Assembly (NCBI GenBank): GCA_028291845.1
Contig: JAQGNM010000030.1
Span: 1 to 14,140 of the forward strand
Origin: Massilia sp.
GTDB lineage: Bacteria > Pseudomonadota > Gammaproteobacteria > Burkholderiales > Burkholderiaceae_D
Reading direction: 5' to 3'
Length of the DNA: 14,140 nucleotides
The notes beneath the pieces are model-generated. The model worked only from the letters and a program-made list of their open reading frames with translations. It did no database searches and had not been told where the DNA came from. This document shows positions 6,590-14,140 of the stretch, one piece after another (position 1 is the first letter of the stretch; each line of letters starts with the position of its first letter). A program made the position numbers and the translations under genes.

Positions 6590-7927
6590 ATGGCTTGGAA
6601 GAACAAGGTGGTCTGGTCCGAAGGCATGCTGCTGCAGCCGCAGCACTTGCAGCAGCATGACCGCTATTGGCAAAGCCAGCTGGAGAACCGGGTGGCCGCC
6701 CTGCGCCCGTACAGCTGGGGCTTCATCGACCTGAAGATCGACGAGCACCAGCTGGCGCTGGGCAAGCTGGCGCTGACCGCCTGCAGCGCGGTGCTGCCCG
6801 ATGGGACGCCGTTCACCCTGCCGGCCGACGACGTGCTGCCGCTGCCGCTCGATATTCCGGTGGACGCCCGCAACGTCATGGTGGTGCTCGCGCTGCCGCT
6901 GCGCCGCCACGGCGTGGCCGAAGTGGCCCATGCCGCCGGCGACGCCCCTGACAATTTCGCCCGCCACCGCACTGCCGACTACGAGGTGTGGGACAGCAAC
7001 GGGCTCGATAACAGCGCCTTGATGCAGGTAGGCCAGCTGCGCCTGCGCTTGGCGCTGGCGTCCGAGGTGGTCAACGCCTACGCCACCATCGGCGTGGCGC
7101 GCATCGTCGAGCGGCGCGCCGACAACCGCGTGGTGATCGATCCCGACTACAGTCCGCCGTGCCTGGATTTTCGCGCCGCGCCGCGCCTGGCCGCGTTTGC
7201 CGATGAACTGGTGGGCCTGCTGCACCAGCGCGGCGACCTGCTGGGCGCGCGCCTGTCGCAGCCGGGCGCTGCCGGCGCCGCCGAAATCGCCGACTTTTTG
7301 CTGCTGCAGCTGCTCAACCGGGTCGAGCCGCTGGCGATCCACCTGGCCGGCGCCACCGGCGTGCATCCGGAAACCTTGTACAGCATGATGGTGCAGCTGG
7401 CCGGCGAACTTGCCACCTTCACCGATGCGGGCAAGCGCGCCGCTGCTTATCCAGGCTATCGCCACGACGCGCTGGCCGAATCGTTCGCGCCGGTGATCGC
7501 CGACCTGCGCCGCGCGCTGTCGACGGTGATGGACACGCAGGCGGTGCCGATTCCGCTGGATGAACGCCAGTTCGGCATCCGGGTGGCGGTGGTGCCCGAC
7601 CGTGAGCTGCTGCGCTCGGCCACGTTTGTCCTGGCCGTGAATGCCCACATGCCGCCGGAACTGCTGCGCGGCGCCTTCCCGGCGCAAGTGAAAATCGGCT
7701 CGGTCGAAAAAATCCGCGACCTGGTCAACCTGCAGTTGCCCGGCATCGGCTTGCGGCCCTTGCCGGTGGCGCCGCGCCAGTTGCCGTTCTATGCCGGCTA
7801 CACCTACTTCGAACTCGACAGCGGCAGCGAATACTTCCAGCACTTGCACCAGTCGGCCGGCTTTGCCATGCACGTGGCCGGCGATTTTCCGGGATTGCAG
7901 ATGCAGTTCTGGGCCATCAGGAGATAA
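6590..7927 (+). CDS. tssK: TssK, T6SS baseplate-membrane complex connector
   Basis: The 445-aa length matches the usual size of TssK (ImpJ/VasE). The opening KVVWSEGMLLQPQHLQQHD is diagnostic. The C-terminal block GYTYFELDSGSEYF followed by an FAMHVAGDFPGL-type end also fits the family. TssK forms trimers in the cytoplasm; its N-terminal shoulder resembles phage receptor-binding proteins and binds the baseplate wedge, while its head domain binds TssL and TssM (family knowledge). Translation starts at 6590 behind AAGAGG. The tssL start follows six bases after the tssK stop, and the last codons of tssK contain the tssL ribosome-binding site, so the two are translationally linked. Confidence 0.97.
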   Translation: MAWKNKVVWSEGMLLQPQHLQQHDRYWQSQLENRVAALRPYSWGFIDLKIDEHQLALGKLALTACSAVLPDGTPFTLPADDVLPLPLDIPVDARNVMVVLALPLRRHGVAEVAHAAGDAPDNFARHRTADYEVWDSNGLDNSALMQVGQLRLRLALASEVVNAYATIGVARIVERRADNRVVIDPDYSPPCLDFRAAPRLAAFADELVGLLHQRGDLLGARLSQPGAAGAAEIADFLLLQLLNRVEPLAIHLAGATGVHPETLYSMMVQLAGELATFTDAGKRAAAYPGYRHDALAESFAPVIADLRRALSTVMDTQAVPIPLDERQFGIRVAVVPDRELLRSATFVLAVNAHMPPELLRGAFPAQVKIGSVEKIRDLVNLQLPGIGLRPLPVAPRQLPFYAGYTYFELDSGSEYFQHLHQSAGFAMHVAGDFPGLQMQFWAIRR

Positions 7928-7933
7928 GCCGCC

Positions 7934-9256
7934 GTGAGCACTCAAGAGCCAGGAGTCCCGGAGCAGGATCCCGACGCCACCATGCTGGTGCCCAACCCGG
8001 GCGGGCGCCGCGCGGCGCCCGCACCAGCTGTCGCGCCAGCGGCGCCCCCGATCGCGGCCTTTGCCGCGCCGCACGTGGCGCCGGCCGGCAGCGGCCTCAA
8101 TCCCCTGGTGCTGGCTGCCAATCCTTTACTGGACCTGGTGGTGCCGCTGCGGCACACGGTGCAACCGCCCGACCTGAACGCCCTGCGCGAAAAACTGGCG
8201 GCGGCGATCCGCACTTTCGAGACCGACGCGCGCGCCGCCGGCGTGCCGCTCGAATCGATCGCCGCCGCGCGCTACGCCCTGTGCACGCTGCTCGACGAGA
8301 CCATCGCCGGCACCGCCTGGGGTAGTGGCGTATGGGGCTCGCGCAGCCTGCTGGTGGCGTTTCACAACGAAGCCTCCGGCGGCGAAAAGGTGTTCGTCAT
8401 TCTGCAGCGCCTGAGCCAGGACGCCGCCAACCAGCTCGACCTGCTGGAATTGATGTACCTGTGCCTGGCGCTGGGCCTGGAAGGGCGCTTTCGCGTGGCC
8501 GAGCAGGGCCAGGCGCAGCTGGCCACCTTGCGCGAACGCTTGCTGCAGCTGATCCGCCAGCACCGCGGCGCCGCCGAGACCGATTTATCGCCCCATTGGC
8601 GCGGCGCCAGTGCCGCCGACGAGGGCCCGCGCCGGCGCCTGCCGGTGTGGGTGCTGGCGGCGGTTGCCGCCGCGGTGCTGCTCGGTGTCCAACTGGTCGG
8701 CTCATCACTGCTCAACAGCCGCTCCGATCCGGTGTTCGCCAAGTTGTCGGCGATTCGCCAAAGCGCGCCTGTGGCTGCCGCGCCGGCGACCGCGCTGGAC
8801 GCGCCGCCGGCAGCGGCGCCGGTGGCGCGCTGTTTGGCGCCGGAAGTGGCGCAAGGCCTGGTGACGGTCAACCAGTCGGCGGCGCGCACCACCATTTCAA
8901 TCCGCGGCGACGGCATGTTCGGCTCGGGCAGCGCGGAACTGGAGTCGCGCCTGCAGCCGCTGCTCGGGCGCATCGGCGACGCCCTCAAGACCTTGCCGGG
9001 CAAGGTCATCGTGGTCGGCCACACCGACAATGCCAGGCCTGGCCTGTCGGCGCGCTTTCCATCGAATTACGACTTGTCCAGGGCGCGTGCGGCCAGCGTC
9101 ATGCAAGTGCTCGCGGCGCGTGCCGGCCCGCCCGAGCGCTACAGCGCCGAGGGACGCGGCGACGCCGAGCCGCTGGTGCCTAACGACAGTGCGGCAGCGC
9201 GAGCGAAAAACCGCCGCGTCGAACTGGTGGTGCTGGCGCCGGCCGCCGCCCAGTGA
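7934..9256 (+). CDS. tssL: TssL (DotU-type) with C-terminal OmpA peptidoglycan-binding domain
   Basis: The product is a 440-aa inner-membrane protein of the T6SS membrane complex. It starts at GTG 7934, with AGGAGA at 7919-7924 overlapping the end of tssK. Parts in order: a disordered Ala/Pro-rich N-terminus (1-55) with the motif DATMLVPNPGGRR at 14-26; the cytoplasmic DotU domain (about 55-215) with ARYALCTLLDETI and AFHNEASGGEKVF; one membrane helix at about 238-260 after a short Arg-rich stretch; and a periplasmic OmpA-like domain (about 315-438) with GHTDN at 362-366, LSRARA at 381-386 and NRRVELVV at the end. Asp365 and Arg385 match the residues that hold diaminopimelate in OmpA domains. 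It is thus an 'extended' TssL that can itself bind peptidoglycan. Thr16 is a candidate phosphosite (see findings). Confidence 0.96.
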   Translation: MSTQEPGVPEQDPDATMLVPNPGGRRAAPAPAVAPAAPPIAAFAAPHVAPAGSGLNPLVLAANPLLDLVVPLRHTVQPPDLNALREKLAAAIRTFETDARAAGVPLESIAAARYALCTLLDETIAGTAWGSGVWGSRSLLVAFHNEASGGEKVFVILQRLSQDAANQLDLLELMYLCLALGLEGRFRVAEQGQAQLATLRERLLQLIRQHRGAAETDLSPHWRGASAADEGPRRRLPVWVLAAVAAAVLLGVQLVGSSLLNSRSDPVFAKLSAIRQSAPVAAAPATALDAPPAAAPVARCLAPEVAQGLVTVNQSAARTTISIRGDGMFGSGSAELESRLQPLLGRIGDALKTLPGKVIVVGHTDNARPGLSARFPSNYDLSRARAASVMQVLAARAGPPERYSAEGRGDAEPLVPNDSAAARAKNRRVELVVLAPAAAQ

Positions 9257-9294
9257 CCGGGGCCGCCGGCAGGCATGCATTGATTTCACTGCAA

Positions 9295-9325
9295 GGGACG
9301 CCGCGCGTCCCGCTTTACTTCTTTT
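9295..9325 (+). terminator. Terminator-like hairpin with T-rich tail between tssL and tssM
   Basis: GGGACGC at 9295-9301 and GCGTCCC at 9305-9311 form a perfect seven-base-pair GC-rich stem with the three-base loop CGC. A T-rich but interrupted tail (GCTTTACTTCTTTT, 9312-9325) follows. This fits an intrinsic terminator or attenuator of moderate strength. It lies 38 bases after the tssL stop and 21 bases before the tssM ATG, inside what is otherwise one operon. Confidence 0.5.
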
Positions 9326-9328
9326 AGG

Positions 9329-9340
9329 CCGCCACGGCGG
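9329..9340 (+). promoter_or_regulatory. Small hairpin over the tssM ribosome-binding site
   Basis: CCGCC at 9329-9333 pairs with GGCGG at 9336-9340, a tight stem with a two-base loop (or four pairs around a four-base loop). The 3' arm is the only purine-rich sequence (GGCGGGG, 9336-9342) at the right distance before the ATG at 9347, so pairing would mask the tssM ribosome-binding site. Confidence 0.4.
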
Positions 9341-9346
9341 GGTGTT

Positions 9347-12300
9347 ATGAAACGACTGTTTTCCTGGCTGCTCAAGCGTTCGGTGCTGTCCTTTACCGGC
9401 GTGCTGCTGTTGTCGCTGGTGGTGTGGTTCGAAGCGCCCCTGTTGGCCTTCGACGGCAAGGAACCGTTCGCCGGCAGCGGCGTGCGCCTGGCCATCATCG
9501 CGCTGATGTTCGCCGCCTGGGCCCTCTGGTGGGGCTGGAAGGCGTTGTCGGCGCAACTGGCCAACCGCCGGCTGATGGCGGCGATGGCGGCGCCGGATCC
9601 TGCCGCGGCGGCGGCGCCGGCCGGCGCCAATCAGGAAGCGCTGCAGGAACAGGCGGCGCTGAAAAAGCGCATGGACGAGGCGATGGCGGTGCTCAAGAAA
9701 AGCAGCGCCGCCGGCAAGCGGCAAGGCCGCTGGTCGGGCCAGTACCTGTACCAGCTGCCTTGGTATATGTTCGTCGGCGCCCCCGGCAGCGGCAAGACCA
9801 CCGCGCTGACCCATTCGGGCCTGCGCTTTCCGCTGGCCGAGAGCATGGGCGCGGGCGCCATCGGCGGCGTCGGCGGCACCCGCCAGTGCGACTGGTGGTT
9901 CACCGACGAGGCGGTGCTGCTCGACACGGCGGGCCGCTACACCACCCAGGACAGCAACGCGCAGCTCGACCAGGCCGGCTGGCACGGCTTTCTCGATCTG
10001 CTTAAAAAGCACCGTCCGCGCCGCCCCATCAACGGCATCATCGTCGCCGTCAGCGTCGCCGACCTGCTGCGCCAGGGGCCAGCCGCGCGCCAGGCCCAGG
10101 CGATGGCGATCCGCGCCCGCATCAAGGAACTGCACGAAAAACTGGGCAGCACCTTTCCCGTCTACGTCACGGTCACCAAGTGCGACCTGCTGGCCGGCTT
10201 CATGGAGTACTTCGACAAGCTGGGCAAGGAAGAGCGCGCGCAGGTGTGGGGCGTCACCTTTCCGCTGGCGCCGGCCGCCGCCGCCGCGCCTTCGCCGCTG
10301 GCCGATTTCCCGGCGCGCTTTGCGGAACTCGAACAGCGCTTGCAAGCCAATGTGCTGGCGCGCATGCAGGACGAGCGCGACATGCAGCGGCGCGCGCTGC
10401 TGTATGGTTTTCCCCAGCAGTTCGCCGGCCTCGGTGAAGTGCTGCAGGGTTTTCTCGCCGCCGTGTTCGAGCCGAACCGGTTCGAGCCGACCGCCCAGCT
10501 GCGCGGCGTGTACTTCACCAGCGGCACCCAGGAAGGCAGTCCGATCGACCGCGTGATGGGTGCCCTGGCCGCCACGTTCGGCCTGAACCGCACGGCGCTG
10601 GCGCCCAACGCCGCCAGCGGGCGCAGCTACTTCCTCACCGATCTGCTGCGCGAAGTGATGTTCAAGGAAGCGGGCCTGGCCGGCATCGACCTGCGCCACG
10701 AACAGCGCCGCCGGCGCCTGCGCTGGCTGGGCGCCGGCGCGGCCGCCCTGGCGGTGCTGCTGCTCGGCGCCGGCCTGGCCACCAGTTACGTGCGCAACAG
10801 CGCCACCGTGGCCGAGGTGGACCGCGCCAGCGATGCGCTCGACAAGCAGGTGCGCGCTACCCCGGCGGCCGGGCCGATGACGGCGATCCTGCCGATGCTC
10901 GACGCCGCCCGCGCGCTGCCGGGCGGTTACGATGCGCGCGAGGCCGGTACGCCCCTGCTGACCCGCTTCGGCCTGAACCAGTCCGACAAGCTGGGCGCCG
11001 GCGCCCGGCTGGCCTACCAGCGGCTGCTGCGCTCGGCCTTGCAGCCGCGCCTGATGCAGCGGCTCGAGGAAGTACTGCGGCGCGGCGATGCCAACAGCCA
11101 GGAACAACTGTGTGAAACCCTGCGCGTGTACCTGATGCTGGGCCAGCCGAACCATCTCGATGCCGAGTCGGTACAGGCATGGCTGGCGGTGGACGGGCGC
11201 CGCAGCCTCGCGGACGCCACCCTTGAACAGCGCGAACGTCTGGGCGCCCATTTGGCGGCGATGCTGGAAGCGGGCGGCGGCAGCGCCGAGCCGCCCGTGC
11301 TCGACGCCGCGCTGGTCGGCAAGGTCCGCGCCACGCTGGCAATGATGCCGCTGCCCGAACGCGTGTATAACCGCGTGAAGCGCCAGGTGGCGCAGGCGCG
11401 CTTGCCGGAATTTAGCGTCAACGGCGCGGTCGGCCGCGATTTTTCGGCTCTGCTGGCGCGTAAAAGCGGCGAGCCGCTCAGCCGCGGCATCGCCGGCATC
11501 TACAGCGTGGCCGGCTACCGCGAAGTGCTCAAGCAAACCCCGCTGGCCTTGCTCGACATGGCCAAGGACAGCTGGGTGCTGGACCGCCGCGAGGGCGGCG
11601 ACGCCGTCGCCGGGCTGGCAGGCGACGACATGAACAAGGCGGTGCTGCAGCTGTATTACGCCGACTACATCGCCCAGTGGGATGCCTTGCTGGCCGACGT
11701 GCGGGTGCTGCCGTTCTCCAGCCTCGACCAGGGCGCCCGCATCACCAACGCGCTCGCCGCGGCCGATTCGCCCTTGAAAGCGTTGATGGTGGCGGCGGCG
11801 CGCGAGACCACCCTGGAAGGGGCGGCGAAAAGCGCCGTCGCGATCGGCAAGGCGGTCAGCGGCAAGTTATCCGAAGCGAGAAAGAAGCTCGAAGCGGCGC
11901 TGGGCGCGGAGGATGCGCTGGCGCCGGCCGCGGCGCCGGCAGCGGTCAACCCCGTCGACCGCCATTTCGACGCCTTGCACAACCTGGTCGGCACCGCTGC
12001 CGCACCCGGCGCGCTCGACGCCCAGCTGGCATTGCTGAAGGATGCGTCGCAGTTTTTCGATGCCGCCGACAAGGCGCGCCGCGCCGGCACCCCGCCGCCG
12101 GCCGGCGACGCCCTGCAAAAGGTCAAGCGCGCCGCCGACGGCGCGCCGGCGCCGCTCGGCGCCATGCTGCAAAATATCGACAGCACCGGCGCCGGCCTGA
12201 CCCTGGGCGGCGAGCGCGCCCGCATTGCTGCCTTGTGGGCGGCCGAAGCGGCGCCGTTCTGCCGCGACGCCATCGCCGGCCGCTACCCGCTGGTGAAGAG

Positions 12301-12916
12301 CGCCACCCGCGACGTCACCCCGGACGACTTCGGCAAGTTCTTCGGCACCGGCGGCGTGATGGACGACTTTTTCAGCAAGCACCTGGCCGCTCAGGTCGAT
12401 ACCTCCGGCAGCCAGTGGAAGTGGCGCGACACCGGAGAGGCGCCGATCGGCATCGCCCAGGACGTGCTGAACCAATTCCAGCGCGCCGCGCGCCTGCGCG
12501 ACATGTTCTTCGCCGCCGGTGGGCGCCAGGGATCGCTGCGCTTCGAGTTGACGCCGCTGGCGGGCGACCCGGCCTTGACCAAGGTGGTGCTCGATATCGA
12601 CGGCCAGCCGGTGACCTACGCTGCCGGCACGCCATCGCGCCCGGCCGCCATCGTTCTGCCGAGCGGCAAGGGCGGCGGCCAGGTGCGCTTCGACGCCACG
12701 CCGGCCCTGCGCGGCGAGCTGCGCACCGACGGCCCGTGGGCCTGGTTCCGCATGCTCGACAAGGGCGTCCTGCAAAGCGCCGGCCAGCCCGAGCGTTACA
12801 CCTATAACGTCGACCTGGATGGCCACAAGATGAGCTACCAGCTGACCGCCAGCAGCGTGGTCAACCCGTTCCGCCGCGATACGCTGGAACAGTTCCGCTG
12901 CCCGGCGGCGTGGTGA
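9347..12916 (+). CDS. tssM: TssM (IcmF/VasK), T6SS inner-membrane complex protein
   Basis: The 1189-aa length is normal for TssM. Two N-terminal membrane helices (about 12-32 and 47-68) are followed by a cytoplasmic NTPase-like domain with Walker A GAPGSGKTT at 144-152 and the Walker B-like AVLLDTAGRYTT at 189-200. So the ATP-binding version is intact, unlike some TssM proteins that have lost it. A third helix lies at about 460-480, after HEQRRRRLR. The rest is a large periplasmic part. Its end (about 1062-1189) carries the IcmF C-terminal beta domain, with GPWAWFRMLDKG and a final FRCPAAW. TssM binds TssL in the membrane and normally TssJ at the outer membrane. The start follows a 90-base gap with two hairpins; the stop overlaps possible starts of tagF. 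Confidence 0.97.
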   Translation: MKRLFSWLLKRSVLSFTGVLLLSLVVWFEAPLLAFDGKEPFAGSGVRLAIIALMFAAWALWWGWKALSAQLANRRLMAAMAAPDPAAAAAPAGANQEALQEQAALKKRMDEAMAVLKKSSAAGKRQGRWSGQYLYQLPWYMFVGAPGSGKTTALTHSGLRFPLAESMGAGAIGGVGGTRQCDWWFTDEAVLLDTAGRYTTQDSNAQLDQAGWHGFLDLLKKHRPRRPINGIIVAVSVADLLRQGPAARQAQAMAIRARIKELHEKLGSTFPVYVTVTKCDLLAGFMEYFDKLGKEERAQVWGVTFPLAPAAAAAPSPLADFPARFAELEQRLQANVLARMQDERDMQRRALLYGFPQQFAGLGEVLQGFLAAVFEPNRFEPTAQLRGVYFTSGTQEGSPIDRVMGALAATFGLNRTALAPNAASGRSYFLTDLLREVMFKEAGLAGIDLRHEQRRRRLRWLGAGAAALAVLLLGAGLATSYVRNSATVAEVDRASDALDKQVRATPAAGPMTAILPMLDAARALPGGYDAREAGTPLLTRFGLNQSDKLGAGARLAYQRLLRSALQPRLMQRLEEVLRRGDANSQEQLCETLRVYLMLGQPNHLDAESVQAWLAVDGRRSLADATLEQRERLGAHLAAMLEAGGGSAEPPVLDAALVGKVRATLAMMPLPERVYNRVKRQVAQARLPEFSVNGAVGRDFSALLARKSGEPLSRGIAGIYSVAGYREVLKQTPLALLDMAKDSWVLDRREGGDAVAGLAGDDMNKAVLQLYYADYIAQWDALLADVRVLPFSSLDQGARITNALAAADSPLKALMVAAARETTLEGAAKSAVAIGKAVSGKLSEARKKLEAALGAEDALAPAAAPAAVNPVDRHFDALHNLVGTAAAPGALDAQLALLKDASQFFDAADKARRAGTPPPAGDALQKVKRAADGAPAPLGAMLQNIDSTGAGLTLGGERARIAALWAAEAAPFCRDAIAGRYPLVKSATRDVTPDDFGKFFGTGGVMDDFFSKHLAAQVDTSGSQWKWRDTGEAPIGIAQDVLNQFQRAARLRDMFFAAGGRQGSLRFELTPLAGDPALTKVVLDIDGQPVTYAAGTPSRPAAIVLPSGKGGGQVRFDATPALRGELRTDGPWAWFRMLDKGVLQSAGQPERYTYNVDLDGHKMSYQLTASSVVNPFRRDTLEQFRCPAAW

Positions 12917-12918
12917 AG

Positions 12919-13536
12919 ATGGGCGTTGACGTTTCCGGCAACGTCTGCGGCAGCCGTCCGGGATTTTTCGGCAAGGTGCGCAGCCACGGTGATTTTGTCG
13001 GCGCCGCCTTGCCGCCGGCGTTTCGCCAGCGCTGGGACCAGTGGCTGCAGGCGGGCCTGCTGCACAGCCGGGCCGAGTTGGGAGCCGACTGGCTGGCGGC
13101 CTGGCTGAACGGGGCGATCTGGCGTTTTGCGCTGGGCGCGGGCGTGGCCGACGAGTTGCCCTGGTGCGGCGTGATGATGCCCGGCCTGGACAAGGTGGGC
13201 CGTTACTTTCCGCTGACGATCGCATCGCCCTGCGCCATCGGCGCGGCCTTGCCCGATGCGGGCTGGTTCGAACAGTTGGAAACGCTGGCCCTGCAATCGC
13301 TGGAACCGGACTTCGACCTGGCCGCTTTCGATGCGGCGCTTGCCGCGCTGCCTGCCGCCGACAGGACAGGCGAATTGGCGCCGGCGCCCGGGCCGCCGGC
13401 TGGACGCAGCCGCTGGTGGACCGAGGGCGGCGCCCTGGTGGCGCCTTGCCAGGCATCGTGCGCCGGCTTGCCGACGGCGGCGCAATTTACCGCGCTGCTC
13501 GATGGCAGATGGGTCGAGCGGGGCTGGCCGCCGTGA
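12919..13536 (+). CDS. tagF: TagF (ImpM), T6SS post-translational repressor
   Basis: The 205-aa product shows the family opening RPGFFGKVRSHGDFVGAALP at about 12-31 and the following FRQRWDQWLQ, then the MMPGLDKVGRYFPLTI block near 92. In Pseudomonas and Agrobacterium, TagF-family proteins hold the T6SS off independently of the threonine-phosphorylation pathway, in part by binding Fha. The ATG at 12919 is chosen because GGTGA in the tssM stop region is the best available ribosome-binding site. In-frame GTG codons at 12910 and 12913 overlap the tssM end and would add two or three residues. Either way translation is coupled to tssM. It is not fused to a PppA domain; the phosphatase is a separate convergent gene. 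Confidence 0.93.
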   Translation: MGVDVSGNVCGSRPGFFGKVRSHGDFVGAALPPAFRQRWDQWLQAGLLHSRAELGADWLAAWLNGAIWRFALGAGVADELPWCGVMMPGLDKVGRYFPLTIASPCAIGAALPDAGWFEQLETLALQSLEPDFDLAAFDAALAALPAADRTGELAPAPGPPAGRSRWWTEGGALVAPCQASCAGLPTAAQFTALLDGRWVERGWPP

Positions 13537-14140
13537 TCAATCGCAGCGCGCCAGCAGCACCGTGATGTTGTCGCGCCCACCGTACTGCTTGGCCATCTCG
13601 ATCAGGCGCGCGGCGCCATCGAGCAGCGCCTGCCCTTCATTCGATGGCGCGGCGGCCACCGCCGCCGCCAGCACGTTCTCCATCTCGCCATGCGGCACGC
13701 TGCCGTGCAAGCCATCGCTGCACAGCATCAACAGGTCGCCGCCCAGCACCATGTGCGAGCGTACTTCGGGCACGATCGCTTCGCTCGGGCCTACCGCCTG
13801 CAGCAGCAGGTTGCGTGGCGGCAGACTGTCGAACAGGCCCGCTTCGAGCGCCTGCTGGTACATGGTCTGATCGCGCGAGAGTTGTTCGAGTGCCCCCCCG
13901 CGCAGGCGATACAGGCGGCTGTCGCCGACGTGAAACAGCACCAGCGCGGTGCTGCCGGCGGGGCGCCAGAAACCGGTGAGGGTGGTGCCCATGCCGCCGC
14001 CTTCGCCCCGTTCGCCCTGGCGGTTTTGCGCGTACAGCCGGGCGTTGGCGCCGGTGACGGCCTGCTGCACCAGGCGCACCAGCGGCGCGGCGGGGTCGGA
14101 CCAGGTGGCGTCGGGATCGTGCGGTGCCGCCGCCGTGACG
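13537..14140 (-). CDS. pppA: PP2C-type Ser/Thr phosphatase, PppA family (5' end beyond the window)
   Basis: The frame is open from the stop (13537-13539) to the right edge at 14140, so the start and the N-terminal third, which should hold the GxxRxxNQD and ADGMGG blocks, are not seen. PP2C motifs visible: GMGTTLTGFW near 13966-13995, HVGDSRLYRLR near 13900-13932, the metal-binding Asp in CSDGL near 13708-13722, and the metal-binding Asp in GGRDNIT near 13561-13581. PppA/Stp-type phosphatases remove the activating phosphate that the PpkA kinase puts on T6SS targets (family knowledge). A GTG at 14079 is only an internal codon, as the homologous sequence continues upstream. It runs convergently to tagF, so it belongs to another transcript. 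Confidence 0.9.
   Translation of the reverse strand, partial: VTAAAPHDPDATWSDPAAPLVRLVQQAVTGANARLYAQNRQGERGEGGGMGTTLTGFWRPAGSTALVLFHVGDSRLYRLRGGALEQLSRDQTMYQQALEAGLFDSLPPRNLLLQAVGPSEAIVPEVRSHMVLGGDLLMLCSDGLHGSVPHGEMENVLAAAVAAAPSNEGQALLDGAARLIEMAKQYGGRDNITVLLARCD

Noticed and set aside
5960..8074. 704-aa open frame on the - strand opposite tagH/tssK
   Set aside because: It has His/Arg/Gln-rich, low-complexity composition opposite real genes. It is a codon-bias shadow.
8897..11536. 879-aa open frame on the - strand opposite tssL/tssM
   Set aside because: It is rich in Arg, Gln, His, Gly and Ala with no recognisable domain and lies fully opposite the well-supported tssL and tssM. It is typical of GC-rich antisense frames.
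1..14140. CRISPR arrays, tRNA/rRNA genes, complete insertion sequences
   Set aside because: No spaced direct repeats, cloverleaf-like sequence, rRNA segments or transposase frames were seen on either strand.

Overview
The window is the right-hand part of a type VI secretion system (T6SS) locus from a GC-rich proteobacterium. Codon use, gene order and the Ala/Pro-rich linkers suggest a betaproteobacterium, perhaps of the Massilia/Duganella/Janthinobacterium (Oxalobacteraceae) type. That placement is inference, because no rRNA or marker gene is present.

Layout, left to right on the + strand: (1) the C-terminal AAA+ part of ClpV/TssH (1-966, cut by the left edge); (2) an accessory stretch of about 1.4 kb (967-2427), more AT-rich in its first half, with two small genes of unknown family: a 180-aa protein with a papain-like Cys/His arrangement and a 144-aa protein whose motif order recalls ADP-ribosyltransferase-type toxins; (3) the puncturing tip, a PAAR-like DUF4280 protein (2428-2817) and VgrG (2878-4830); (4) the regulatory and envelope block tagH (FHA), tssK, tssL (with an OmpA domain), tssM and tagF (4964-13536). 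On the - strand, a PP2C-type phosphatase of the PppA family (13537-14140, cut by the right edge) runs toward tagF, and the two stop codons abut exactly.

How the genes work together (family knowledge): TssL and TssM form the inner-membrane complex, TssK links it to the baseplate, VgrG and the PAAR protein form the spike, and ClpV recycles the contracted sheath. TagH (phosphothreonine-binding FHA), PppA (phosphatase) and TagF (post-translational repressor) are the switch that sets firing. TssL carries an N-terminal Thr-containing motif that resembles the phospho-Thr site read by Fha in Agrobacterium, so this window may hold the reader, the eraser and a substrate of a threonine-phosphorylation switch. 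The kinase (PpkA), TssJ, the sheath, Hcp and other baseplate genes are not in the window.

The most novel content is the accessory stretch between clpV and the PAAR gene: two candidate effector-like genes, a REP-like relic and a strong RNA stem-loop, with no obvious immunity or adaptor gene. A second point of interest is the tssL-tssM junction, where a terminator-like hairpin with a T-rich tail is followed by a hairpin over the tssM ribosome-binding site.
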